Shown piece by piece: positions 6,057 through 13,574 of a DNA stretch of 40,041 nt. The notes beneath the pieces were generated by a model. It was not told the origin of the DNA. It saw only the letters and a program-made list of their open reading frames with translations, and ran no database searches. A program made the translations under genes and the position numbers. Source of the DNA: a virus; the IMG/VR virus record IMGVR_UViG_3300027743_000055, positions 1 through 40,041 of that record. One strand, written 5' to 3'. Each line of letters begins with the position of its first letter. The first letter of the stretch is position 1.

Positions 6057-7120
6057 TTTCGCGGCGCGTTTTGCCAGCCATACGAGTAAAGGCATCTTGT
6101 TTTTAGAACTGTTGTTCTCAAGCGATGTAACGCAAAAATTGGCAGATTCGTTTGTGCCTCCTGACGATAAAGGCACGATGTGATCGATTGTGGGCTTCTC
6201 TATCAATTCAGAGGAATAGACGTCCCAGTACATATCCCCTACTCTGTACGATTCGAGGACTTCTTCGATCGATTCGCGGACGTGCTTGAGACGTTTGTCG
6301 CAGCCCATGGAAATCTTCTTGTAGATAGCAGCTATGTAGCGCTTGCGCATGATTTCAGGGTTCGCATCCCGGAAGGCTTTGTTTCGTAAGCGGATCTTGT
6401 CTTTATTCTTTTGATAGTAGGCCGCTCTGTATTCTTTGCTTCGTGGTGTGTACCGACCCTCCTTTTTTAGTTTCTTTGTGTAGGCGCGATTCGCAGCCCG
6501 CGCTTCTTCAGTCGTTCGGGCCTGACTTTGACATTCCTTACAGGGACTAGTTAGGCCCCGACGGCCACTCGCATACGTCACAATGGCGAACTCAGTGGCA
6601 GACTTAAGAGTTTTACATTTACGGCAGGTCTTAGGCCTTTCAAGTCCATGTGGTTCGTGTGGAGTTGGCTGGTAATATTTCTTCTGCCAAGTCCTGTCGC
6701 ACGGTTTGCAGCGGCTGGCTACTTTGCGGCTTTTATTACCCGTTTCGGTCTTATAGTTTCGTACGGAAAACTCAGATATGTCTTTGGTCTGGTTGCAAGA
6801 GATACATAGCTTACTGACCGGGAGGACAGGCACATGAGTGACGCCTCTGGGACCTTTAGGTCTCCCGATCTTCTTTGGCGGTAGTCCAATGCGTCCAAGC
6901 TTGTATTGTTCCCTGTCACACACTATGCATGGCTGTTCCAGTTTCTGGCTGTAATTTCCGCCGCAAGTGGTGTACTTCCGAAGATAGAACGCTGATCTAT
7001 GCTTTACTTCTTTGCAGCGTGAGCACTGCTTCTCAGTTGGAATGTTAGGTACGAGAGTCTTTCCAGGCAATGTGCTTGCAGCGTAACAACATGGCGTTAG
7101 TACGCGGGCTATAGAACTAA
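6041..7120. mobile_element. HNH homing-endonuclease insertion inside terL
   Basis: About 1.08 kb separates the last terL-like codon of the ATPase half (near 6040) from the first of the nuclease half (7121). It is almost filled by one antisense endonuclease gene and is visibly richer in A and T than the terL flanks. Only about 50 bases lie outside that gene on the right and a few on the left. That leaves no room for a group I intron core, and an intein is excluded by orientation. It is best seen as a freestanding homing gene that cut into terL between the ATPase and nuclease domains. Exact borders are uncertain. Confidence 0.7.
6045..7070 (-). CDS. Zinc-finger HNH homing endonuclease, 341 aa
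   Basis: At least six CxxC motifs in tandem make up the first two thirds: CSRCKEVKHRSAFY, CIVCDREQ, CISCNQTKDISEF, CKPCDRTWQKKYY, CRKCKTLKSATEF and CKECQSQ. This is a repeated short finger that probably reads DNA. A basic AAYYQKNKDKIRLRNK-type helix follows. The C-terminal nuclease has the HNH core: IDHIVPLSSGGTNESANF, then LENNSSKNKM. The start is TTG at 7070, as no in-frame ATG lies upstream. Orientation is opposite to terL, base composition is more AT-rich than the phage, and the stop lies within a few bases of the terL break. Together these mark it as recently acquired mobile DNA. Confidence 0.85.
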   Translation of the reverse strand: MPGKTLVPNIPTEKQCSRCKEVKHRSAFYLRKYTTCGGNYSQKLEQPCIVCDREQYKLGRIGLPPKKIGRPKGPRGVTHVPVLPVSKLCISCNQTKDISEFSVRNYKTETGNKSRKVASRCKPCDRTWQKKYYQPTPHEPHGLERPKTCRKCKTLKSATEFAIVTYASGRRGLTSPCKECQSQARTTEEARAANRAYTKKLKKEGRYTPRSKEYRAAYYQKNKDKIRLRNKAFRDANPEIMRKRYIAAIYKKISMGCDKRLKHVRESIEEVLESYRVGDMYWDVYSSELIEKPTIDHIVPLSSGGTNESANFCVTSLENNSSKNKMPLLVWLAKRAAKLAA

Positions 7121-7855
7121 ATGTCCAAATTTATCTGTCAGGCCAGTTGGAACGATTGCGCCCACCTGACTGAAGAAGCCAAGAAGGATCTATACGACTC
7201 GCTACCTCCATACCAGCGTGACGCCAGGTCTAAGGGCATCCCAGTATTAGGGGCTGGAGCCATCTATCCAGTTCCAGAATCGGACGTGGTCGTACCTGAC
7301 ACCGAGATTCCGGACCACTGGCCCCGCTGCTTTGGTTACGATGTCGGCTGGCGCGTAAGTGCAGCCTGCTGGGGGGCGTTGAACCGAGACACCGACACCC
7401 TATATATCTACGCGGAGCACTATCGAGGAGAAGCAGAGCCAGTCGTTCACGCCGAAGCCATCAAGGCGCGAGGCTCGTGGATCAGAGGAGCGATAGATCC
7501 GGCAGCTCGGGGCCGCGGCCAGATCGATGGCAGAAACCTGCTGGATATGTACCGCGACCTGGGTCTAGATTTGGTTCCGGCCCAGAATGCAACAGAGTCG
7601 GGTATCTACGAAATTCTAACGCGGTTGTCCTCCGGCAGACTTAAAATCTTTCGGTCCTGCCAGAACTTCTTGGGTGAGTTTAGACTGTACCGCAGAGATG
7701 AGAAGGGCAAGATTTGTAAGGAAAGGGATCATCTCATGGACGCATGCAGATATATGATCTCTTGCTTGCACGAGATCCTATCCACCAAGCCGGCCCCGAA
7801 GAAGCAGAAGCCGGTAGAAGAAAGGCGATTTGGCGCGACGGGTTGGATGGGATAA
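7121..7855 (+). CDS. terL: Terminase large subunit, C-terminal (nuclease) half
   Basis: This continues the large terminase. SKFICQASWNDCAHLTEEAK and PPYQRDARSKGIPVLGAGAI are the linker features of P22/T7-like TerL proteins. The RNase-H-type nuclease follows: FGYDVGW (D74), GAIDPAARGRGQIDG (D126), and ERDHLMDACRYMI (D203/D207), so all metal-binding acids are present. It begins with its own ATG at 7121, preceded directly by an in-frame TAA and without a good ribosome site. Expression as a separate domain would therefore be weak. Its stop is three bases before the first unit of the 36-bp repeat array, in the same direction. Confidence 0.85.
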   Translation: MSKFICQASWNDCAHLTEEAKKDLYDSLPPYQRDARSKGIPVLGAGAIYPVPESDVVVPDTEIPDHWPRCFGYDVGWRVSAACWGALNRDTDTLYIYAEHYRGEAEPVVHAEAIKARGSWIRGAIDPAARGRGQIDGRNLLDMYRDLGLDLVPAQNATESGIYEILTRLSSGRLKIFRSCQNFLGEFRLYRRDEKGKICKERDHLMDACRYMISCLHEILSTKPAPKKQKPVEERRFGATGWMG

Positions 7856-7858
7856 ACT

Positions 7859-8463
7859 GAGCGAGCCGTGCTTTGGGAGAGAACCGAGAATAACGAGCGA
7901 GCCGCGCCCGACGAGAGTACCGAGGTGGATGAGCGAGCCGCGTGCGCCGAGAGCACCGAAGCAAAAGAGCGAGCCGAATTGCCGGAGAGTACCGATGTTT
8001 TGGAGCGAGCCGTTTCCCCTGAGAGTACCGAAATACGGGAGCGAGCCAGTGCGCCGGAGAGTACCGACATGCCGGAGCGAGCCGTGCAACGAGAGAGCAC
8101 CGGACTAATCGAGCGAGCCGTGACACGAGAGAGTGCCGACATAATGGAGCGAGCCGTATTATCAGAGAGTACCGGATTAGGTGAGCGAGCCATCCAGCGG
8201 GAGAGTACCGTCCTTTGCGGAGCGAGCCGGATTCGCAGAGAGAACCGGAACAACTGAGCGAGCCGCGCTTGTCGAGAGTACCGTGCTGTGGGAGCGAGCC
8301 GCGCCGATGGAGAGTACCGTGAAAGATGAGCGAGCCGCATCCTGTGAGAGTACCGTCGTGAGTGAGCGAGCCGTCATGGTCGAGAGAACCGGAAACACCG
8401 AGCGAGCCGCGTGCGCCGAGAGCACCGAAACAACCGAGCGAGCCGAATTATGAGAGAGTACCG
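7859..8463 (+). repeat. TIGR-like array: 17 units of 36 bp, two alternating repeats with variable octamer spacers
   Basis: Each unit is gagcgagccg - 8 variable bases - gagagtaccg - 8 variable bases. The first decamer is perfect in 15 of 17 copies (two end in a). The second is exact in 10; the others change base 6 or 7. Spacer pairs in order: tgctttgg/agaataac; cgcccgac/aggtggat; cgtgcgcc/aagcaaaa; aattgccg/atgttttg; tttcccct/aaatacgg; gtgcgccg/acatgccg; tgcaacga/gactaatc; tgacacga/acataatg; tattatca/gattaggt; tccagcgg/tcctttgcg; gattcgca/gaacaact; cgcttgtc/tgctgtgg; cgccgatg/tgaaagat; catcctgt/tcgtgagt; tcatggtc/gaaacacc; cgtgcgcc/aaacaacc; aattatga/taaagggt. The period of 36 and two spacers per unit match TIGR arrays, whose 36-nt RNAs guide Tas proteins. 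One spacer has nine bases (8211-8219), which breaks every reading frame. Confidence 0.88.
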
Positions 8464-8483
8464 TAAAGGGTGAGCGTACAAAT

Positions 8484-9287
8484 GTGAGCACAAATATCGA
8501 GGCTGTCCAAAAACTGTCGCGGGACCTTCGCGCCGCCGCCAAGCTGATGGGTGTGCGCGAGGCCCGTTATTTTGTGGATACGTATTACGACTTACAGGAT
8601 TACAGGATCGCAGCCGCCAACCAGCAGCGCAAACTGCTCGAGGGTGAGGAGCCTTCTGAATTCATCACCTGGCTCAACGGGCAGCTGGTGGTGCTCGAGG
8701 GGCAGATCAAAGCCGTGCTCGACAAGTGGAGCGCCGCGCAGCCGATGGGCGAGTGGAGCCGGAATATCGTCGGGATCGGCCCAGTCATCGCATCAGGATT
8801 GATTGCCAACATCGACATTACAAAAGCGCCGACCGTAGGGCATATCTGGCGGTTCGCCGGCCTGGATCCTACCTGTAAATGGGAGAAGGGCCAGAAGCGG
8901 CCCTGGAACGCTTCGCTGAAACGGCTGTGTTGGCTGATGGGCGAGTCGTTCGTCAAGGTGAGCGGCAACCCCAATGACGTGTACGGCAAACTCTACCTGG
9001 AACGAAAGGCTTACGAGCAGAAGCGCAACGATAACGGCGATCTGGCGGCAACCGCGGCCGAAAGGCTGAAGCAGGCGAAGCAGAAGAAATTGGATGCCGG
9101 CCTGATCGAACTGTTCGAATCCGGCCGGTTACCGGCAATGGCGCTGCACGAACGGGCCAAACGGTGGTCAGTGAAAGTATTTCTTTCACACTGGCATGCT
9201 GAAGCATTCAGACAGCACTATGGGACGGAGCCACCTTTCCCCTATCCCATCGCCCATCTCGGCCACGCGCATCTCATCAAACCATAA
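8484..9287 (+). CDS. tas: Tas-like protein: Nop / IS110 C-terminal (Transposase_20-like) domain without nuclease, 267 aa
   Basis: A helical N-terminal half includes a coiled-coil segment (about residues 35-90: QQRKLLEGEEPSEFITWL, then QLVVLEGQIKAVLDKW). The helix-hairpin-helix core is NIVGIGPVIASGLIANID (94-111), then IWRFAGLDPTCKWEKG (121-136), then a basic helix-rich C-terminus (HERAKRWSVKVFLSHWHAEA, 222-241). This is the pattern of the IS110 C-terminal domain and, structurally, of Nop domains of box C/D RNPs. There is no RuvC DEDD or HNH motif. With the array directly upstream it fits a Nop-only Tas that binds array RNAs. GTG 8484 is the chosen start, with aagggtgag from the last repeat as possible ribosome site. 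An orphan IS110-type fragment is the alternative. Confidence 0.82.
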   Translation: MSTNIEAVQKLSRDLRAAAKLMGVREARYFVDTYYDLQDYRIAAANQQRKLLEGEEPSEFITWLNGQLVVLEGQIKAVLDKWSAAQPMGEWSRNIVGIGPVIASGLIANIDITKAPTVGHIWRFAGLDPTCKWEKGQKRPWNASLKRLCWLMGESFVKVSGNPNDVYGKLYLERKAYEQKRNDNGDLAATAAERLKQAKQKKLDAGLIELFESGRLPAMALHERAKRWSVKVFLSHWHAEAFRQHYGTEPPFPYPIAHLGHAHLIKP

Positions 9288-9411
9288 ACGAACGATTGTG
9301 AAACGGCAATCCGGCCCCGAAAGATGCCTTTGTTTGCCACGCCAGAATCAAGGCGTTTAGCCAGACGTTTTTGAAACAGTGTAGTTTCGAGGCAAAAGGA
9401 GTCTAAGGCAC

Positions 9412-9723
9412 ATGGAACAAGCCACCCAATACCCCACAGAGAAGCGTGACCGGGAGTACAAGTCAGTCAGCATCCCGTTCGCAATCTCGGAGATCGACGC
9501 AGACGACGTCTTATTAATAAGGTTAGACCGCAAAGATCCGGCACGCCGCAAGATCATGAAAGCGATCCAAGCGGCGCTCGAAGCGGACCAGCGGACGGAC
9601 GAAGCGACACGGGCGAAAGCGTACGCGCAAGAGAAGCTCCCGGACGACTGGAGACGAAAGATGCCGGCACGCGACCCGAACGATCCGAACGAAACCAGGG
9701 CCTACCGGAAGCCGGTGAGCTAG
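9412..9723 (+). CDS. Hypothetical charged protein, 103 aa
   Basis: Begins at ATG after aggcaaaaggagtctaagg, which supplies a good ribosome site. It has a small domain with YKSVSIPFAISEIDADDVLL, then a long charged helical tail rich in Arg, Asp and Glu (DPARRKIMKAIQAALEAD), ending DPNDPNETRAYRKPVS. No family is recognised. It follows the Tas-like gene after 124 bases, so it could be co-transcribed, but there is no evidence of a shared function. Bases 9288-9411 hold no gene. Confidence 0.6.
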   Translation: MEQATQYPTEKRDREYKSVSIPFAISEIDADDVLLIRLDRKDPARRKIMKAIQAALEADQRTDEATRAKAYAQEKLPDDWRRKMPARDPNDPNETRAYRKPVS

Positions 9724-9953
9724 AGCAACTTCTCCTTAACGCAGTCCAGGCACAGGACACGGTAGCGGAGTTGTGGCTGCGGAACCTCCATAGTGTGAGC
9801 ACACTCGAGGGTGAGGCAGTAGCCGTACCTCTCCCCTACCCACTCGGCTTTCAGCACGCGCCGTTCAGAGCGCCGGATAGAGTTCAGCAGCCGCTCGTTG
9901 GCAATATCAACCAACTTCTCCGTCTCGGATCGAATCGTTTCAATATCCGCCAT
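9720..9953 (-). CDS. Small zinc-ribbon-like protein on the opposite strand, 77 aa
   Basis: A helical N-terminus (IETIRSETEKLVDIANERL) is followed by a probable zinc ribbon: YCLTLECAHTMEVP with Cys and His, then RVLCLDCVKEKLL. Codon choice is typical for this genome. The ATG (9953-9951) lies in a CATG shared with the ATG of the rightward lipoprotein gene, so the two genes start back to back. The tail just touches the end of 9412-9723. The function is unknown. It is one of several leftward mini-genes embedded in the rightward late region. Confidence 0.6.
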   Translation of the reverse strand: MADIETIRSETEKLVDIANERLLNSIRRSERRVLKAEWVGERYGYCLTLECAHTMEVPQPQLRYRVLCLDCVKEKLL

Positions 9954-12900
9954 GTGCTACAGGATACTGCTAGTTCTCACGCTGGCGCTATCCTCCTGCG
10001 TGGTACGGCAGCAGAGCATCACGAATACAGTAGGTCCGTTGGCCCAACGTCCCACAACCTGCGAGCCGGGAAGCCAGTACACGGTACTCGACGCGGTACC
10101 CGGAACCAACCTGCATATCTGTTATGCGCTTAACAAATGGAAGGCAATCGCGTACGTAGCCGGCGACACCGGAGCCTTACGAATTAACTGTGACGCTGAC
10201 CCCTGCACGGCGGATATCGCGCCGAACGTCATCCCCAGCCTGAACAACCAGCCGAACCAGTGGCTCAATGCGAACGACTTCAGCAAGGCCATCCTGACGG
10301 CCCCGGTCAGAGTCGAAGACGAAGACCCAGCCGAATGCAACAGTCAGCTACCGGAGATGTACTTCAACCGAATCGCCAAGCTGATGATGGTGTGTACGGA
10401 GCCGAACAAGTGGACCGTGCTGAACGCGACTCCCGCGGCCCAGGACAAGCCTCCTATTAAGAAGGCCCAGGTCAGTGACGTGGACTACGCCGGCGCACAG
10501 ATCCTGATCCAGACCGAAGGCATTCCGGCAGACGCGAAGCTGGCGGTAGCGTACTCGCCCAACCCAGCCGAACTGGCCGACGGAGCGATCACGGCGCAGA
10601 CGCCGGTACGGGGATCGAACGGCCGCGAAGACTGGTACGACCAGTCGATCAACAACGCGCCGGCCAACTCTAAGGTGTACATCCGCCCGTTTATGAGCGG
10701 TGGAGGAGCAGTTAACAGTTACTGGAAGTGCGCTAACGGAGCCATATCGCAGGGAGAACTGGTGGGGCTGACCTGCGAACCGGGGATAGACTGGCCGTAC
10801 TTCCTGACCACCGCAATTCCCGGCCCCCCAGACACCAGCTACCCGAACGGCACGTACCCAGCGGTAGCCATGGGCGCAACATATATATATCCGTCATTCG
10901 GCACGCTGACCGAAGGCGTGAACCTGTTCACCGTTAGTAAGGACTGCTCCGACGTGAACGAGAAGTTGGCCGCCGCGGCCAAGGCTACACAAGATTTTCA
11001 GGTATTGCTCCCAGTGAATGTTGATTGTCAGTCGATTGAACTCCCCTTGAAGCCTGGAGGCGTGACGGGTGTAATTCGCTCTAGCGCCTCCGATTTATCC
11101 CTGCCGGCTCCTGGCACGCGACCCCAACCGCGGCACCAACCGCACATGGCTCGAGTGGTAGGCAGGTTAACCGCGGTTAACACTCATGGCTGGAGATTCT
11201 TCGGGATAGAGTTCATCACCAGGGAGATCATCCCAACGGGAGACACGCCATCATTCACGATCGTCCGAAGCGAACGAAACTCAGGAAGCGCCAACATCTG
11301 GAGACTGACACTGGACAGGCCGCATGGACTACTAGACTCGGACAAGGTGATGTTGAGCGCAGTCGCCAGGCTCAACAACACCTGCAAGCCGGGGGCGGCC
11401 GCGATCTACACAATCCCGTCACAGACAGTGGTCACAGTGGATTGTGCGGGCGCGGTCGTTCCCAGTACGCCGGATACCTCGAGCGGAAGAGCGATAGCCG
11501 GAAGCATGGTGCAACGGATTCAGAACGCTGTACCAGGCTCGGCCTCCTGCGAGGGAGGCGTACTGATCTCCCTTGCAACCGGGATGGTGAGCGGGTTAGA
11601 TAAGGATACGGTGATCGTCATCAACGGCTCGGAAGGGCTGACGATCAATGGGAATTGGCGCGTGACTCCGGTAACGCCGGGAAGCTTCTGCTTACAGAAC
11701 AGCACGCACATCACCGGACTGTACGTCGCCAACTCGGCATATTATGTGGTTGATACGAATGTACGTACGCTAGTCAGCCTCGAGCAGAACACCAGCGACA
11801 TATGGATAGACAGGTGCATTATTAGAGGGCGCGGCTTCCCAACGCGGGTGTTAACCGGAGTCCTCCTCCTCGGCTCCCAGAGCGGCGTCCTCAACTCCCG
11901 CTTTGAGAACATCGAAGGCTGGCAGTCCGTTGATCCCGTCACGAAGGATAAGAAGATCTACACGACAAGCTATTTTCTTACCACGCCGATTGCAGTGGAC
12001 TTCAGCTACGGCAAGAACCAGACCATCCAGAACAACTCCATAACAGGACACGGCATCCTGCTCTTCGCCCAGCAGGGCGACGGCAAGGCAACGAACCACG
12101 TCGAGAACGTACTGATCCGCGGCAACACTATATATAGTCCGTTCAAATACATGGCCGGCCACAAGGACAATGTACTCGGCCTGTACTACTCGCACCGGCA
12201 CGCACTGGAACTGAAGCGCGGCAAGCAGATCACGATCGAGGACAACCAGTTTACCGGCGGCTGGGCCGACAACCTGACCGCGGGCTGGGCAGCGGTGATG
12301 ACGATCCGCGGAGCGGTGGAGCCGGGGCCGGCGCCGGAAGAGCAGAACACCATCCGGGATATCATCTTCAGGCGCAATTTTATGCGCGACGTCGCAGCCG
12401 GGATCAATATCACTAACTATAATGATGGCGGCCCACTGGCCAACCAGACCAAGCGAATTGCCATCGAGGACAACGTGATCTCGGGTATCGACTGGTTCAG
12501 TTACCGTTCGCAGCCGTCAGCGCAAGCCGGCCCTAATAAGGTGAGCAGCGCGACCGGAGGTGGCGGGATGAGCCTCGGGGTAGGTAACAGCCTGACGGTC
12601 AGGAATAACCTTATCTATTACCCGATCGGTTCCGGCCCCCGCAACCTGCTCGTCTTCCGCGGCTCGCACACGCGCATCCTTAATAATGTAAGCTCCCATA
12701 ACGAGTTCAATGGTGGTGGCATTTACGCCAGCCCTGGAACGGATGGCATCCCCGCGGTCAGTTCAGGCACACTCAATGCGACACGCTGGAACAACCTGAC
12801 ACAAGTCTCTGGAACACCCGATCCCTATAGTGCCTTCAAAGGAAACGTGCTCACACCAGGCACGCAGAATAATTACAATTACAATTCACTCGACCCTACG

Positions 12901-13410
12901 TGCTGGGAATCAACGTCAGGCAACTGCAATGTCACCCAGGCCGAAATGGACAGCAAGTACGGGACAAGCTCGGGTACATTCGAATCGCCGGCCAAGATCG
13001 CAACCTGGAACGGAACTACACCCTCGGCCAGAATCTCGGAAGTTCTGTGGGCCAAACCGGACAGGGGCGACTTTAGAATCCAGCGTGCCGCGGCCATCTC
13101 ACCGATCAGCTCGGCATCGAGAAAAGCCACGGATGGCTACGGAGTGGGGCCACGCGCCAACCTGATCGAGTCCTACAGCCTTAACAGCCGCAACGCACGC
13201 GCCATCGATATTACTCCGAATTCCGCAACTATCGCCTACGAGTCGAGAGGCAAATGCTACCTCGAGTTCGACAACAAGAGATTAGAAGGGCCGTCAGGCT
13301 CCAGCCCAGCACGCAGGATCGACCTTACCGGACTCAACCCGAAGACCACGTACAAGTGGATACTGAGTTGTCCCTCGGAGGAGTTCGAGGGAAGCTTTCA
13401 GACGAATTAG
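9952..13410 (+). CDS. Large secreted lipoprotein with beta-helix and C-terminal beta-sandwich, about 1152 aa
   Basis: ATG 9952 gives a lipoprotein signal, MCYRILLVLTLALSSC, with the acylated Cys at 16, so this start is preferred over TTG 9898. Two short modules with LHICYALNKW and LMMVCTEPNKW lie within about residues 55-165. They are followed by a beta domain (VSDVDYAGAQILIQTEG). From about residue 340 to 970 the sequence shows right-handed beta-helix turns (GVLLLGSQSGVLNSRFENI, IQNNSITGHGILLF, NVLIRGNTIYSPFK, LTVRNNLIYYP). The last 75 residues look like a fibronectin-III-like domain (SATIAYESRGKCYLEF, DLTGLNPKTTYKWIL). It could be a depolymerase-like spike, or a prophage-expressed surface lipoprotein; the signal favours export by the host. 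Confidence 0.75.
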   Translation: MCYRILLVLTLALSSCVVRQQSITNTVGPLAQRPTTCEPGSQYTVLDAVPGTNLHICYALNKWKAIAYVAGDTGALRINCDADPCTADIAPNVIPSLNNQPNQWLNANDFSKAILTAPVRVEDEDPAECNSQLPEMYFNRIAKLMMVCTEPNKWTVLNATPAAQDKPPIKKAQVSDVDYAGAQILIQTEGIPADAKLAVAYSPNPAELADGAITAQTPVRGSNGREDWYDQSINNAPANSKVYIRPFMSGGGAVNSYWKCANGAISQGELVGLTCEPGIDWPYFLTTAIPGPPDTSYPNGTYPAVAMGATYIYPSFGTLTEGVNLFTVSKDCSDVNEKLAAAAKATQDFQVLLPVNVDCQSIELPLKPGGVTGVIRSSASDLSLPAPGTRPQPRHQPHMARVVGRLTAVNTHGWRFFGIEFITREIIPTGDTPSFTIVRSERNSGSANIWRLTLDRPHGLLDSDKVMLSAVARLNNTCKPGAAAIYTIPSQTVVTVDCAGAVVPSTPDTSSGRAIAGSMVQRIQNAVPGSASCEGGVLISLATGMVSGLDKDTVIVINGSEGLTINGNWRVTPVTPGSFCLQNSTHITGLYVANSAYYVVDTNVRTLVSLEQNTSDIWIDRCIIRGRGFPTRVLTGVLLLGSQSGVLNSRFENIEGWQSVDPVTKDKKIYTTSYFLTTPIAVDFSYGKNQTIQNNSITGHGILLFAQQGDGKATNHVENVLIRGNTIYSPFKYMAGHKDNVLGLYYSHRHALELKRGKQITIEDNQFTGGWADNLTAGWAAVMTIRGAVEPGPAPEEQNTIRDIIFRRNFMRDVAAGINITNYNDGGPLANQTKRIAIEDNVISGIDWFSYRSQPSAQAGPNKVSSATGGGGMSLGVGNSLTVRNNLIYYPIGSGPRNLLVFRGSHTRILNNVSSHNEFNGGGIYASPGTDGIPAVSSGTLNATRWNNLTQVSGTPDPYSAFKGNVLTPGTQNNYNYNSLDPTCWESTSGNCNVTQAEMDSKYGTSSGTFESPAKIATWNGTTPSARISEVLWAKPDRGDFRIQRAAAISPISSASRKATDGYGVGPRANLIESYSLNSRNARAIDITPNSATIAYESRGKCYLEFDNKRLEGPSGSSPARRIDLTGLNPKTTYKWILSCPSEEFEGSFQTN

Positions 13411-13574
13411 CGCGTTGCGACAGAGAGATAGCTAGCGCCGAACACGCATTACGATCCGGAGCGCAAGACATAGACGGATGCCTGCTCTGGCTTTATGATT
13501 GGCGATGCGAACGGAAACTGATCGAGATCCAAATGAATTTAGCGGACCATGTGCCCGGTGCGGAGAGCCGCTGA
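13368..13574 (+). CDS. Small helical protein, 68 aa, start uncertain
   Basis: The frame overlapping the end of the lipoprotein gene continues beyond it with KLSDELARCDREIASAEHAL and LLWLYDWRCERKLIEIQMN, a plausible helical hairpin. TTG 13368 is the likely start, with ggag-like bases around 13376. It also overlaps the next small gene (13505-13684) in another frame. No family is recognised. Confidence 0.45.
   Translation: MSLGGVRGKLSDELARCDREIASAEHALRSGAQDIDGCLLWLYDWRCERKLIEIQMNLADHVPGAESR

Noticed and set aside
6041-7120. Group I or group II intron, or intein, interrupting terL
   Set aside because: The antisense HNH gene fills almost the entire insertion, leaving only about 50 bases outside it. 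No intron core pairings were seen, and an intein would need to be in frame with terL and on the same strand.
7868-8453. Repeat protein with ERA/EST 12-residue units, or the RLA/ARS frames on the opposite strand
   Set aside because: Open frames arise because the 36-bp period is a multiple of three and the repeats lack stops. The single nine-base spacer breaks the frame, synonymous sites of the repeats are conserved, and spacers code for random residues.
7859-8463. CRISPR array
   Set aside because: The repeats are only 10 bases, two different repeats alternate, the spacers are 8 bases, and there is no leader or Cas gene. The pattern fits TIGR, not CRISPR.
8484-9287. Complete IS110 insertion sequence
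   Set aside because: The N-terminal RuvC-like DEDD domain of IS110 transposases is missing, no element ends are seen, and the array upstream gives a better explanation.
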